This document shows, in pieces, positions 38,170 through 50,367 of a DNA stretch of 64,000 nucleotides (position 1 is its first letter; each line of letters begins with the position of its first letter). The position numbers and the translations under genes were made by a program. The notes beneath the pieces were generated by a model. The model searched no databases. It was not told the DNA's origin and worked only from the letters and a program-made list of their open reading frames with translations. This stretch comes from Byssothecium circinans (taxonomy: Eukaryota; Ascomycota; Dothideomycetes; Pleosporales; Massarinaceae). The stretch is from positions 969,017-1,033,016 of the forward strand of contig ML976991.1 in assembly GCA_010015675.1 (NCBI GenBank), read 5' to 3'.

Positions 38170-39953
38170 ATGTATCTTCTGCACGAAAATCCCATCGGCT
38201 ATGCTGTTAGTGATAGAGCTCTTCCGCAACCACTTCCGCAGCTGACATGCGCAGATCTTCAAGGTGATACATTCGCCGGACACCATAGGCGGACGTCTGA
38301 AGGAGGTGCAAGCTGCTGTTCAGGACCTTGACAAGTTTGGAAAAACCGTGGAGCTCGTAGGGCTATCTCCATTCCAGGGAACCCAGGATGCGCTACAAGA
38401 GATCAACGATGTTAGTGAGGGTATCATGTCGGAATTTCTTCGCGCGACCCTCGAATCGAACCTTCCCAAAGCCGGCAAGAAGCAGACAATCACCCTAGGC
38501 GTGTGGGAGAAGAACCTCGCTGGTTCCATCAAGACCGCATTTCCCAACCTGACTTGTGAGACGGCAGAAACCAGCACGGTGGTCGCGGATTTGCTTCGTG
38601 GACTGCGACAGCACAGCCAGAAGCTCATCAAGAAGCTCCAGCCTGGTGACATTGACCGATCTATTCGTACGTATCCTAGAGTGGAGATTGTTGGATTGAA
38701 GCTCACATCGATATAGTTGGACTGGGGCATGCTTACAGCCGATCGAAAGTCAAGTTCTCTGTCAACCGTCAGGACAACTCAATTATTCAAGCAATTGCTA
38801 CACTCGACCAAGTAGATAAGGACGTCAATCAGTTCTCCATGCGGCTGCGAGAGAACTATGGATGGTACGTAATATCAGAACAACTCAAGATTGAGTGTAC
38901 TCGGCCATGTGTATCGATGTCCTATTTGCTGACGTCGAACTCGCTGTAGGCACTTTCCTGAGCTCGGCAAGATCGTGTCCAATAACGACCAGTACGCGAA
39001 GGCTGTTCTCAAGATTGGGGACAAGACGCGACTGAGTGAGGACGACGTCCATGACCTCGCCGCCGTGGTGGATGACGACGAAGGTGTTGCGCAAGCCATC
39101 ATCCGAGCTGCGCGCACCTCGATGGGTCGTGACCTCTCTGAAGCCGACATGGAGATCGTCATGGTAGGTCGCATTTGATAGCCTCCAGAAGTAAGCTAAC
39201 AAGGAATAGAACTTCGCTACCCGAACAGCTTCCCTGGCCGCCTACAGGAAACAGCTCAGTGGGTACCTCTCCTCGAGAATGGGCGCTGTCGCACCTAACC
39301 TCTCTGCCCTCATTGGTGACAATGTTGGAGCGCGCTTGATTTCAAAGGCTGGCTCTCTCACCAACTTGTCTAAGTACCCTGCCTCTACTGTCCAGATTCT
39401 CGGCGCGGAGAAGGCTCTCTTCCGCGCACTCAAGACCAAGGGCAACACCCCAAAGTACGGACTCATCTACCACTCGTCCTTCATTGGCAAGACGGGCGCC
39501 AAGTCCAAGGGCAGGATATCACGTTTCCTGGCCAACAAGTGTTCGATTGCTTCCAGGATCGACAACTTCTCAGATACCCCAACGTCCAAGTTTGGTGAAG
39601 CCCTCAAGCGTCAAGTTGAAGAGAGGATTGAGTTCTATGCTAGCGGAGCAGTCCCGTCCAAGAACTCTGCAGTCATGAAGGCTGCTATGGAAGAAGTCCT
39701 TGCCGACATTCAGGATGAGGACCCCACGGCGCACGCTGCGGAAGATGTTGAAATGGCCGACGGCATCACTGGCAAGGCTACAGAGCAGGCGCTGCGCAAG
39801 GAGAAGAAGAAGGAAAAGAAGTCCAAGAAGTCGAAGCATGATGAAGCCGACGCAGAAGCTGCGAGCGAAAAGAAGGCCAAGAAGGACAAGAAGAGGAAGC
39901 ATGCCGATGAGGACGTCGAAGGCAAGAAGAAGAAAAAGAAGAGCAAGGCTTAG
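38170..39953 (+). CDS. NOP56: Nucleolar box C/D snoRNP core protein NOP56
   Basis: Five exons (38170-38205, 38255-38666, 38717-38864, 38950-39163, 39210-39953) encode 517 residues, matching the family. The first exon gives only 12 residues ([12 protein letters not shown]), joined to [19 protein letters not shown], the NOP5 N-terminal domain. NOSIC and Nop domains follow, including [20 protein letters not shown] and [20 protein letters not shown], which bind the kink-turn RNP. The C-terminus is a Lys/Glu/Asp-rich tail ([10 protein letters not shown] and similar), as in Nop56 and Nop58. The [20 protein letters not shown] region favours Nop56 over Nop58. With Nop58, fibrillarin and Snu13 it forms snoRNPs that 2'-O-methylate rRNA. 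Confidence 0.95.
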
Positions 39954-41606
39954 TGCCCTTCTAGCGCATACTGTACCTGATACCTGACTCTGGGCTGGCG
40001 TTTACGGAGTGTTACCCAGCGATAAGCGTGGTGGGGCAATGTTTTACTCGGGATTTGGCGTTTCATGTTGGATTGCATGCGGACTGCAAAAACTTTGAAT
40101 GAAGGGTGCACATATTTCGCGATAACAAAATACGATGTTCAAACCTGCTCTATATTTCTACAGCATGTGGTCAGCTTCCAGTGGCGTGTCTGTCGCGTGG
40201 TTATATGTTGATAGCCGGACCTGCGGCATCCGTTGAGTGTGTTTCAGCGTTGTGCGCCCTTCACAGGTGTTGAATTCGGATCTGCGTTGATCACCATTCT
40301 TGAACTTTTTTATCAACTCTTCTCATTCCGCGATGATGTCGCAGTTCTTCTATGTAGCTTATTTTACCTGCAGAAAATACTGCTCGAACGCTACAAAGTA
40401 ATTTTAGCATCGGAGATGACTACATGTATCCTGGAAGGCATTACGACATGCATGCAGCCCGTTTTGGAAACGTGGTAGCGCAGGGGCCACAAGCCCTGAA
40501 GCGGTAGAGTGGCTAGTGCCCTACCATTTTCCAGTAATCCAGTGGCGCATGAGATGAATGCACGGAGGTCAACGACTTCCCTCGACTCCACCACAGGCGC
40601 TGGTTTGGGGACAATGCTAACGATAAATACTTGCCGGCCTGCAACACGTTATAACGATCGCCTGCACTACAAGGGTAGCAAGCATAGCACCGTGAGACAT
40701 TAATAAATGTGAAAAGGCGGCAAATCGGGTTAGCCTGGGAGATCACTGATCAGGCGGCAGAAAGCTAGCGGAACGAGATCTCAAATGTGGCTGGTGCTCT
40801 CACCAAGTCGGCCATGATGCGTCTTGCTTCATACCGATGTGTGACCCGGCCGCTTGATCAGTATCTGCAGCAACTGCAGCTTCACGGCGCCGTACTGTGA
40901 AGAGCAGAACTGCAGGCCTGCTCGCGGGGAAGTGAAGTTTGTGAAGATATCAACACTTTCAAGGCCCGATCTGATAAAGATGAGCTCCAGGCTCGTTTGG
41001 CTGCGGCAAAGTAGGTTCACGGCCGCGTCTGCGCTGCCAGGCGTCTGGCTCGCTCTGGCTTTGGCGTATGCTCTCGCTCTCCATTTTGCTCGTCGTAACC
41101 GTTGCCCGTGCTTTGACTGGCCCGCCGACAGTGTCCCAAGTCCATTCCCTATATACGTGAAGCCCCCTCAACGCACCAGGCACGTCGACACTTTCTCTCT
41201 CCTCCTCTTTCCTTCCTGTACAAATCTCTTCTGCGACCAAGATAATTCCATCAATACAGCCACTCCTGAAGGTGCCGCCATCGGAATTTCCAGTGCTAAA
41301 GAAGCCGCGTGTCGGGCCCCGTGCAGACGTCTTTCTTTAGTTCCTGTCCGCCCCACGCCTGCCACACACGCCGACTTTTGGTGTTCTCGACTTTCTCTTG
41401 TGGTGGAGCGCTGTAGACGAGCGTGGTGTTGAGTTTGCCCACGGCACCACCGCGAGCCGGCACCCACTTAATTCCCCTTTCGTGTCCCAGCAGTGGATAA
41501 TACGGCGGAAGCTCTTCTGAATTATCTTGCTGCACTTCTTCTCCACCGTCTGGCGCGACGCTTCTGGGGATTTTGGCGGTTGCATAGTTTTCGTGTTCCT
41601 GCAGCC
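39954..41606. other. Intergenic region between NOP56 and HPC2-like gene
   Basis: About 1.65 kb. The first few hundred bases are T-rich 3' flank. From about 41,000 the DNA becomes C/T-rich and is probably promoter and leader of the next gene. Open frames near 40,854-41,590 read into the leader but lack protein-like features or a well-placed ATG. Confidence 0.5.
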
Positions 41607-43498
41607 ATGGACGGACCTCAGCGGTTGAGTTCCCCGGATAGTCTGAGTTCTGTCCCCCATTCGCCTGAGCAGAACACGCCAAATAGTTCGGCCAACCGCG
41701 TCGTAACGCCGCACGCTGGTGGTGCTGGTGGTGGTGTTGCATCTACAACCACAACGCCAAGACTCACCGCTGCCGGCCAACCACGCAAGAAGCCCGGCCC
41801 AAAGCCCAAGCCCAAGGACCCGAATGCAGAGGACAAGAAATCCAAGCGGACCCGCAAGCCGGTCGAACAAAAAGACCCCAATGCAGCGCCCGCACCGCGC
41901 AGGAAAAGGGGCAAGGCGTCGCTGGAGGCACAGGCAGCACCCGCGCCGATGGACGACAAGTCGGTGCAGCAGTCCGCACAGCAAACTAGACCCGCTGAGC
42001 TGGTTCTCGTGCCCCAGTCAGAGCAACCCAGTGCGGTTACGCAGCCTCCGCGTTTGCCCAGCAATGCCGAACCTCTGCACGGAAACCCCAATCTCTCACA
42101 CATCACTCCCGCCCCGTCAACACCACGGCCTGCCAGCTCTGGGCAGCGGTACGACCCAATCCGCGGCGGAGTCTTCGAGTCCAAGCCATCTGCTCCCGCT
42201 CACGTGCCGCCGCCTATTTCACCGCCGCTCAACCGCGCCAGTGAATCCCCTTCCATCACATCTCTGATCGACCCGCCCAACGCTTCCAATCCGATGTATC
42301 CGCAAACGGCTAGGCTGCAGAAACAGTCTTCCATATCCATCACCTCCGCCCCGGTCTCGCCTGCCACTATATCAACACGTCCTGGGTCGCTCCTTCCTCC
42401 CCACGAACAACAACAACCACTCCAACCACAGCCACAGCCACAACCGCAACCTCGACAGTCTGCATCTCTTGGCCCAACACCCATGGAAATCGACTCGGAC
42501 CCCAATTCGCGTACGTCGATCCCCATGAAGAAGACCGACTCGACAGGTGCAGCCACGCAGCCAAACTCGAACGCACCAACCCCGCCTGTCAAGGCCGCAC
42601 GTCAAAAAGAGGCCCCACCGCCCCTTCCGATGGGTAGCGGTCTTCTCGCAGGTACTCCCTTTGGCCCTGCCGTTGGTCCGAGCGGCCCTTCAGAACCTCA
42701 AGGCGTCAACATCTATCTCCACTTCCCGCTCAAGGGCCGCGAAAACGTCACTATCAACTTCGCTCAAGAGGTGGAAAAGAAGTATGGTTTCGCCGCCCTG
42801 CACCCGCGTATCGCTGCCCGTCGCGAGCGGCAGCGCCAGATCACCGCCGCAGGTGCCGCGTTGGAAAAGGCTGCCGGAAATGGTTCCGCCGACGACATGT
42901 CTCTCGATCAGTCAGAGAACGAGAGCAACAACGACGTCACCGGTGTGGACGAGGAGGTTTCCGCATCCAATGGGGTCAAGAAGCGGAAGAGGAGGATGGA
43001 GGACTACGATAAAGAGGACGACTTTATCGACGACGCTGAGCTAGCGTGGGAGCAGTCGGCACTCATGGTCAAGGACGGCTTCTTTGTGTACAGCGGCCCA
43101 TTGGTGACGGAGCAGCAGCCAGTCATTGAGAAGTATGTATCTTTGCTCATCCTCATTGTAACATATGCTGACAACTTGCAGGGCCGACGGCACTGTTAAG
43201 CGCGGTCGTGGTCGTGGTCGCGGCGGCGTTTCTCGAGGCGATGCGTCCGGTCGAGGTCGTGGTCGCGGAGGAGGCCCTGGATCGCGCGGGGGCTCCACAG
43301 TCCGCAAACCGCGAGTAACGAAAGCTGACCGAGCGATGATGGAGCAAGAAAAGGTGGAGCGAGAAAAGCTGGCCATGCAGATGAAGCAGCCAGCCACGAC
43401 GTACGCAGGCGCCGTGAGTACCCTATAATCATCAACCTCACCTTGGCCTCGACTTCACCCGCTTTCCATCTTAGAACTCGACGTCCAACCGATTCTAG
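41607..43498 (+). CDS. HPC2: HPC2/ubinuclein-type subunit of the HIR histone chaperone complex
   Basis: Three exons (41607-43132, 43182-43413, 43475-43498) encode 593 residues. Most of the protein is low-complexity Pro/Ser/Gln sequence with a basic stretch near residues 55-105 (GQPRKKPGPKPKPKD). Residues 462-500 are the diagnostic Hpc2-related domain: YDKEDDFIDDAELAWEQ followed by DGFFVYSGPLV. A GRGRGRGG-rich (RGG-like) segment and a Lys/Glu-rich helix follow, and a 24-bp last exon encodes NSTSNRF. In yeast, Hpc2 joins Hir1-Hir2-Hir3 to deposit H3-H4 outside S phase and repress histone genes, and the domain contacts histone H3. The ATG at 41607 has a strong context (gcagccATGG); an earlier in-frame start at 41493 is possible but adds unlikely sequence. 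A CAG/CAA-type microsatellite near 42,406-42,452 encodes Gln-Pro repeats. Confidence 0.85.
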
Positions 43499-44698
43499 AC
43501 ATGCACTTCTTCGCCTCTTCGACCTGTTTTCCTATACCGGATCCGAACATTTCCTTCTTCTCTGTGAATGTATTACCTTTGTAATGCATATCATTATCTT
43601 CTCCTCTGTCTGTACTAGTAGTTCTATGCAGCGAGCATATCTTCCTCCAGCAGGTGGGCGTATGGCTGGCATAGCATGTTTATGGGTGGCTATTTTTATC
43701 TGTCCCGCTAGGATGGCGTTTTCTGGATATTGGTGGGATGATGGTGGATGGGAAAGAGAGGAGGCGTATACGGTTCCCTGTTCACTCACGTTCGAGGAGT
43801 CTGGTCTACTGTGGTGTTTACTACTCTACTATATTGCGAGATTAGCATGATAGGTGGGAGAGTGTCTTCTCGGATTTGTACAGTTCTCATAAATTAGAGT
43901 CTTCGGTCTCACTCACTTCTTTTTTTTTTTTTCAATTTCACTTACTCTATGAGCGTTCGTCTTTCTAGACTTGTTGGGGGTCGTCAGTTTCGAGTTCTTC
44001 GGTCGCGTGTTGGGAGTCCGCCTGGGCCGAGCAAAGCGTAGCGTTGTGAGAAGCCCTCGCCGCCGCGTACTTGATTATGAGCTGGGCATGACTCCTTCGA
44101 CAGCAGATGTGAAAAGAGAGAGCACAGTGGGCGTTTGACTTCTCAGGAGAAAAGAAAAGGAATATCCTTATTACTTGTTATGCTTTACCTTGCTTGGTTG
44201 GTGGGTACCGCATCTACCTTTACCTACACTGGGCAGTCGCTCTTTCCCTCTCCACCGTTGCCGGGCTGTCGAGGGCGCGACAGTGGAAACAGCAACACAT
44301 GGCAACACGACCACACGCTCCGAACGCGACTCCTTCTTCCCCTCCACTCCGCGATCTCGACCGCAATCGCAATCGCAAACCTCACCACCACCCCCGCTAC
44401 TAGGACCCAACACCCAGCACCCAGCTCCCAGCACTTTTACTCGGTACATACTTATTTAGGCGTAACGTACGTACATTACATCTCCGCCCTTCCTATCACT
44501 TCCCTCATTCTCACCCTACTCTCTAGTCTCTACTCCGACAGCCAACGTCGCCTCACACCTCTCCAGAGCAGACAACAGCGCACAAAGGAAAGATTTACTC
44601 GAAGCAAATACCCCGGTACCTCAATATCCCGTATCCTGTATCGCAGCATCCCAGCACCTCCGCCTTCTACGGGAACAAGAAGAAGTCACAAACTCAAC
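43499..44698. other. Intergenic region
   Basis: About 1.2 kb holding the 3' flank of the HPC2-like gene, a run of about 14 T near 43,920 and the C/T-rich leader of the next gene from about 44,200. Open frames are short or use non-ATG starts, and none is convincing. Confidence 0.5.
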
Positions 44699-46027
44699 AT
44701 GGCTTCGCCGCGACCCCGACCCCGACCCCGCCAGAAGAAGAAAAAAGTCCCGGCGTACTACTACGGGCAGATGACGGAGCGCTCGCTCAAGTTCTACGAT
44801 GGCACGTATCGGGTGGATGGGCGTGGGTTTTTGGATGATGGGGGCGGTGAGTTTATTTTCTGTGTATGGTCTGGCGAGGAAGGGGGGAGGGGAGGGATGT
44901 GGTGCTGGGCATGTGTCGCATGTTTGGGATATCTGGGATGTGTGGGAGAGGATATGTGGGGATATGTGACTGACGGAGTACAGTGTATCATGTCTGGGAC
45001 GATGTGAATGATGAGAAGGCGAGGGCGCCGACGCCGCCGCCGACTATGCCGTTGGATTGGGAGGATGAGGGGAGTCGGAGTGGAAGTGAGGGTGTGCGGG
45101 TGGATGTCGATCCGGCGCCGGTTTCGCCTAGGCAGAGTTTGGTTCCTTCGGGGGCTGCTGTTTGCGAGGTGGATGCGGCGTTGACGATGCCGGTTTCTCC
45201 TAGGCAGACGGTGGTTCCTTCGGAGGTTGGGCACGGCGAGATGGATGCTTCGCAAGCGCCGCGGAAGGATACGTTGATCGAAAGCACGTATACTGAGGAA
45301 GAGAAGGCACAGATGAAGGAGGGCGCGGTGGTGGATGGCAAGGCTTTGGAAAAGAAGGCTGAGGCTGATGGTCTTGCTGCGGGGGAGGGTGCTGGAGAAG
45401 ACGTACTTGGGGGAGAGAAAGGTATGTTAGGTTTTGAAATGAGTCGGAAGTCTCCGAACCGGCTTCCCCCATGTTAAGGTCTTGTGGATAGACTTTGGAC
45501 CCAGCACGTTACACTCCTTAAGAAAGAGTATGAACGCTTTGCTAACATGAATATACAAGAAGCAGAACACGCAAAGCAAGATAAAGACTCGCTCTCCGAC
45601 GTTCCCTCAAACCTCTCAGCTGCTGATACCAAGGTAACAATCTCCCTGAATCCCCAAAACGATTGGACGTCTCACTGACACGGAATTCTAGACCAAGAGC
45701 CCGACCATCAAGGCAAAAGAAAAGGCACCCCCGAAGCGCAAGAGAGGGAACTCGGGAGAAGAGGACCAGCAGACGGACAAGCCAAAGTCAAAGGCAAAAG
45801 GCGCAAAGAAAGGCAAAGCGGGAATCGCACACCCGGTGACAAAGGGCCGGGGAAAGACCACGGCTACAAAGCCAAAACCTAAACCGCCGTCTGGGGAGCG
45901 TGTGACGCGAGGTCGAGGCCGGGGTAAGACTCTGGCTGCGACTGCGAGTGGGACAGGCGGTGAAGCTAGAGGTGGTAGTACTACTATCGTCACGAGGCGT
46001 ATGACGAGGAACTCGACAGGTGGATGA
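44699..46027 (+). CDS. Hypothetical basic, probably nuclear protein with AT-hook-like motifs
   Basis: Four exons (44699-44846, 44984-45421, 45479-45633, 45692-46027) give 358 residues; every junction keeps the frame and has GT-AG borders. The start MASPRPRPRPRQKKKK is strongly basic and is followed by a YYYGQMTERSLKFYDGTYR region that looks folded. The middle is acidic and Pro-rich with two PVSPRQ repeats. A short helix (HVTLLKKEYERFANMN) follows. The C-terminus is rich in Lys, Arg and Gly, with GRGK and GRGRGK motifs like AT-hooks (KGRGKTTATKPKPKPP, TRGRGRGK). I do not recognise the family. Composition suggests a DNA- or chromatin-associated protein, an inference only. Confidence 0.62.
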
Positions 46028-46571
46028 TGAGGGATACGAGTTTCGGAACACTTGTACGATGGGGATTGATTGGATGGTACTATATTCATGAGTCAAAAGT
46101 CTGGGTACACGAGACTTTACGCGGATCTCGAGGGTGGAAGTGACATGCCAGACCTTCCGGTCTTCTAGTACAAATGCTTGGGTTGGGGGTGGCGCGTGTC
46201 GGCGTGCGGATGGCTCCCGGGGTGGGGTGGGAAGTGGTATGAGGCCCCGAGATTCAAGACTGAAACATGGTTCGCTACCCCATAGCTTATGATCATACAG
46301 CATTACCGCAGGGATTTTCGTCCAGCGAAATGTCAAAACCCTGGTAAACGCTCACTTCCCATAACCCAACCATGATAAAAGTGTAAAAACCATGCTACAC
46401 TTTCTACTCCTGTACTTTTTATGCATATCATACACCACGAACCCCCTCCCCTCCTGTGCCCTCCTTTCTCTAAATCATACACAACGATCCTCATACATAT
46501 GTACACAACACAGCCTCCTCACACCCCCACTCCACTCCACTCCTCACGCCTCAAACAAACCCCCACACCCA
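46028..46571. other. Intergenic region, convergent gene ends
   Basis: About 540 bp between two converging 3' ends. The last part is very rich in C, A and T on the plus strand. I see no gene or repeat in it. Confidence 0.5.
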
Positions 46572-47089
46572 CTACGACCACCGAATCTTCAACTTCCACT
46601 CATCAATCTTAGCCCTAACCCAGCTCTTCCCAGGCGCCCGTTCAATCTCCTCCATCAACCTCACATAATGCTCCGGATTACTCTTCGGCCGCAGCACGCC
46701 CTCCGACAGCGGGTATTTTTTGCTGTATCTGTTCTCTAGCAGCGAGTAGAGCGCGTTGATCTGTGGGGATTCCGTGGATGCGCTCGGTGGGGTGGTTGTG
46801 GTGACGGTTTGCGCTGAGGCGGGAGGTCTTGAGGAGGAAGATGTTGAAGACGGTGGGGATGATGGGGATGATGGGTCGGTAGGGGTAAGGGGTTGGACGC
46901 CGAAGGGAAGGCTGCGTTTTTCGATTGTGCGGGTGAAGGGGAGGTTGGGACGGAGCGGGTCTTTGGGCCAGAGGGTTAGGATGCGGGTGTAGTGTTTTGC
47001 TATCGTCTGGTGGGTGGAGTTAGGAAGAATTTTGGATTTGGGGCATGTGGTAAAGGCGCGGTTTGGGGGTTACGTACGGAAGTCGACAT
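46572..47089 (-). CDS. CBP6/UQCC2-like mitochondrial complex III assembly or cytochrome b translation factor
   Basis: Two exons (47089-47078 and 47006-46572) give 148 residues. The first encodes only MSTS; reading on through the intron hits a stop, so splicing is needed. The second opens with TIAKHYTRILTLWPKDPLRP, then a Ser/Thr/Pro linker. The C-terminal region (INALYSLLENRYSKKYPLSE, then LRPKSNPEHYVRLMEEIE) fits the Cbp6/UQCC2 pattern of a helix, NPxxY-like segment and short basic end. Yeast Cbp6 works with Cbp3 at the mitochondrial ribosome exit to receive newly made cytochrome b. No cleavable targeting peptide is obvious, as in Cbp6. The assignment rests on a short diverged protein and is tentative. 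Confidence 0.6.
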
Positions 47090-47408
47090 TGTGGAGGCGG
47101 AGTGTGGATAGGGAGCGTGGAATCGTCCGTTGCGAAAGTCACATCGTACAGACGTTGAAAGGTAAGGAATGATGATGTTCTCCATCTACTTCTAGGCTAG
47201 CGCGTGGCGGAGTCACGTGGCCTAAGCGCGGAGCTTGGTGGCTGTGCCTTCCCAAGATTACGAAACACTTCCTGAGGAGCGCCGCACGCTTTCCATCTGC
47301 ATCTGACACTGTTGCCCTCCCGCCGAACTACTACCGCCTTTCCTTCCCTTCTCTCTTCTTGTTCCTCTCAACGTCGTCCCTTTGACGACCTAAGACCCCG
47401 TTTGCACA
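47090..47408. promoter_or_regulatory. Bidirectional promoter between CBP6-like and BSD2-like genes
   Basis: The two starts lie head to head with 319 bp between them, so both promoters are here. No TATA box is evident; the half nearest the BSD2-like gene is C/T-rich. Confidence 0.6.
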
Positions 47409-48716
47409 ATGCCAGCGCAGCGATACGAGCGGGTACGTTGACCCTCTTCTTCGCCGCATTCAGCCCCAGACATAACCCGAGGCGTCGCATCTGCTCACCA
47501 GGGGCACTGGTCACCGAATATACCTCAACAGCAGGAGAGGAGGATATCAGACTGACGATGCGATATACACAGATAGCAGGGCACGACGACGAAGACACAC
47601 ACCACGCCTCCAACTCGCCGCAACCACACTACCCCATCCCCGCCTCACCACCACCCTCCTTCCACAGCCGCGCATCGTCCCCGACATCACGGCGTCTCCT
47701 CGCCGATGACCCTCTGGCTTCCGATGCCGATCGCACGCTCGCCGACACTTTCGATGCGGACTCCGATTCGGAGGACGAGGACGGTGGCGATGACAGGCAG
47801 CGCTTGATGCGGGCGAATCCCGAGGAGGCACAGCAGGGAGCTGACACGGACGCGAATGGGAACTTGAGGACGGGTATGCAGAGAAGGCAGAGGAGCGTTA
47901 CGCAGTTGCCGGCTTTTGTGCCGCAGGTGCCTAGCGGGAGAGTTGTGGGCGGTGGGCAGAATGATGGCGTCTGGGCGAATCTGAGCGCGAAGCCCACGCG
48001 GGGAGAAGAGGCTGAGGAGAAACCTCCCGTACGTATATTCATTTACTCTCTATCTTATTGAAGATTGTGGTGGGGGGCTATAGATGGGATGGCATGGAAT
48101 ACTAACTCCGCAACAGACATACGAACAAGCCGCCGCCGACGCAACACCACCCTACTGGGAAACCACGATCCTTGCCCCCGGCACCTTCGGCGACGAAGTC
48201 TTCGTCGAAGGCCTCCCCGTCGGCTCCGTCTTCTCCTTCGTCTGGAACGCCATGATATCCATGTCCTTCCAACTCGTCGGTTTCCTCCTCACCTACCTGC
48301 TCCACACCACACACGCCGCCAAAAACGGTTCCCGCGCAGGCCTCGGAATCACGCTCGTCCAATACGGTTTCACCATGAAAGGCGCCGCGTCTCTCGACCG
48401 CAACAACGACTCCCCCGCCTCCGTCTTCGACGGCAGTGTCCCGAGCGACCCGAACGCGCATGACTTTGACCCTAATAGCGTGGCTACTGGAGGCGGTGGT
48501 GCAGGGGGAGGCGATATGACGCCTGCGAGTTCGGGGATCAGTTCGAGTGATTGGCTCGCCTACGGCTTGATGATTGTGGGGTGGTTTATTCTGATCAAGA
48601 GTATTTCGGATTTCATCCGCGCGAGGAGGCATGAGCAACTTGTGCTGCAGAGCCCTGATCGCGGGCTGGGTGTTGCGGTTGTGGCGGAGGGGGAGAGCCC
48701 AGAGAGCAGTGTATGA
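47409..48716 (+). CDS. BSD2: BSD2/NDFIP-type membrane adaptor (metal homeostasis, ubiquitin-ligase adaptor family)
   Basis: Three exons (47409-47432, 47573-48028, 48117-48716) encode 359 residues. The first exon is 24 bp (MPAQRYER), chosen because Bsd2 relatives begin with a short RYxR-type start and the junction to IAGHDDED is in frame. The N-terminal half is cytosolic, Ser/Pro- and Asp/Glu-rich. The membrane domain has a strong pair of segments (SFVWNAMISMSFQLVGFLL, then about GLGITLVQYGF) and a third (WLAYGLMIVGWFILIKSI). In yeast Bsd2 recruits Rsp5 to send metal transporters and misfolded proteins to the vacuole. I see no exact PPxY motif; PPPSF is the closest. Confidence 0.82.
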
Positions 48717-49794
48717 CCTATCCTACGTATACCCACATGCGCACTCTCTCCTAGACGGACTCTTTTTCCGTCGTCTTAGTTCGCGGCATTCCTAGCGTGG
48801 GATATATTGGGTTGGACTTGCCTTTTTTTTTTTGTGTAAAGAAAGTTGTGGTTTTAGTGAATGAGCCTAGTACCGCAGGCCTTTTTCCCTTTTCTTTTCT
48901 CTCTTTCCGTTTTATATTGGTCAAGAGATCCTACTGAGTTCTTAAAGGGGCGGAGAAGAGGAGGGGAGGTGGGGGGAACTAAATCATAGTACCAGCGGTC
49001 TCGAGAAGGTCGACTAACATGCACTGCATACGCACGATTTCTTTTCTTTGGGTTCGTTGCAATATAGGGAGGGAGGACTTGTGAGGTTGGGTTGCGGCCT
49101 GGGTATTGGTATTGGTATTGGTATCGGTATTTGGGAACTCTGAATATGATATCCATTTCTCACGCATGCATACATGGCTCGTTGCAACGACCTTTTTCTA
49201 TATCGACGATGTGAGGAACTAGGGCTCTAGACTTTTCCCCAAGGATTTAGATTTCTCGGACTCGGAATCGGAATCGGAAGTTCTTTCGAGGTTCGAGAGC
49301 GGTTTCTGCGGGTTTGATGGTTTGATGGCGAGGTTGGTGGGTGGTGTATATGTATGATGGGTTGGATTTGGCGCTGTCTAGGTACTGGTACTCCTGGGAC
49401 GGTACTTGTGTCGTTGACATGACATGACATGACATGAAAGTTGCAGATTTGGATATGCTAGTCCCTGGGTCTGCTTCTCGGTCGATGGAACGGCGGAGGG
49501 GTTGTCGAGTTGGGAGTGGTCTTGGCGGCTGTTTGTGGTTTGTAGTTTCGCTTTGGTTTGCGGATGGTGTCTTGCTTGATGTGTGGTGTCGAATGCATGG
49601 ACAGGTGTTGTGCAGTGCAGTGCAAAGCCAAAGTGCAAGTCTTGTAAGGCTTTTCGCAGAATCCAAGATGCGGACAGCGGTAGCTCGCAGGCGGGCAGGC
49701 TTTTGACAAAGTCCTGTGCCTGCGCCTCTACGCACAATAGAGACCAGGCCTCGTTTTCCATATAATCTTCCTCTTTCTTGCCCGCACCTACTGT
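48717..49794. other. Intergenic region with microsatellites
   Basis: About 1.1 kb between converging genes. It holds a six-base GGTATT repeat (about five units, 49102-49131) and a five-base GACAT repeat (about four units, 49415-49437). The frames on either strand are short, low in complexity and unsupported. The CCCCAT repeat at 49814-49840 lies just inside MED11. Confidence 0.6.
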
Positions 49795-50367
49795 TCACCC
49801 ATCCTTCATCTCCTCATCCCCATCCCCATCCCCATCCCCACGCTCACTTTTCACCCCCTCCTCCCCCACCAACCCCTTCAAAACTTCCCTCACCCGACCC
49901 AACACCTCCTCGCCCTCCTTCCTCCTCACCCCGGCCCTCGCATTCAGTACCCCGACATCAAAACTCCCAAGCCCATTATTCGTCACACTCGCCTGACTAT
50001 CCCTCACAGCGCTTTTCCCCTGCGCTCCCGCTCCCTGCACAACAGCCCTAAACCTTACCTCCTCCGCGGGAATCACGCCCTGTTTCTCCAAATCGTCGAT
50101 CTGCGCGTGCAAAGCGGAATTCAGTTCGAGCACCGCGGTGAAGAACGTATTTGCGGTTGTGGAGAGCGCGGCGCGGCGCAAGGCGGGGGTGTCGGGGGTG
50201 TTTGGCGTGTTTGGGTTGGTGGGGATGGGGGCGTTTGTGAGTTGCGAGAGGGTGGTTGCGGTTGTGGTTAGGAGGGTGGGGAGGCGCGTGGAGAGCGTGG
50301 AGAGCGTGCGGATGTGGGTTGCGGCGGTTTCGGCGTAGGGTTCTGAGGGGGAGTCTGGGGGCGGCAT
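49795..50367 (-). CDS. MED11: Mediator complex subunit 11 (MED11)
   Basis: A single exon of 190 residues from the ATG at 50367. The first helical region (AATHIRTLSTLSTRLPTLL) and a second (HAQIDDLEKQGVIPAEE) match the fungal Med11 layout. So does the conserved C-terminal block GLGSFDVGVLNAR followed by a Glu-rich helix. Med11 is an essential head-module subunit that pairs with Med22 and links Mediator to Pol II and TFIIH. The acidic Gly-Asp tail is encoded by a CCCCAT-type repeat on the plus strand. The frame stays open upstream to 50460 but only with a non-ATG start, so 50367 is preferred. Similarity is by pattern, and the family is short and variable. Confidence 0.75.
   Translation of the reverse strand: MPPPDSPSEPYAETAATHIRTLSTLSTRLPTLLTTTATTLSQLTNAPIPTNPNTPNTPDTPALRRAALSTTANTFFTAVLELNSALHAQIDDLEKQGVIPAEEVRFRAVVQGAGAQGKSAVRDSQASVTNNGLGSFDVGVLNARAGVRRKEGEEVLGRVREVLKGLVGEEGVKSERGDGDGDGDEEMKDG

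Noticed and set aside
42200..42592. Gly/Cys/Val-rich minus-strand frame opposite HPC2
   Set aside because: Shadow of the Pro/Gln-rich HPC2 coding sequence.
49434..49706. 90-codon plus-strand frame between BSD2 and MED11
   Set aside because: Low-complexity sequence near microsatellites with no supporting features.
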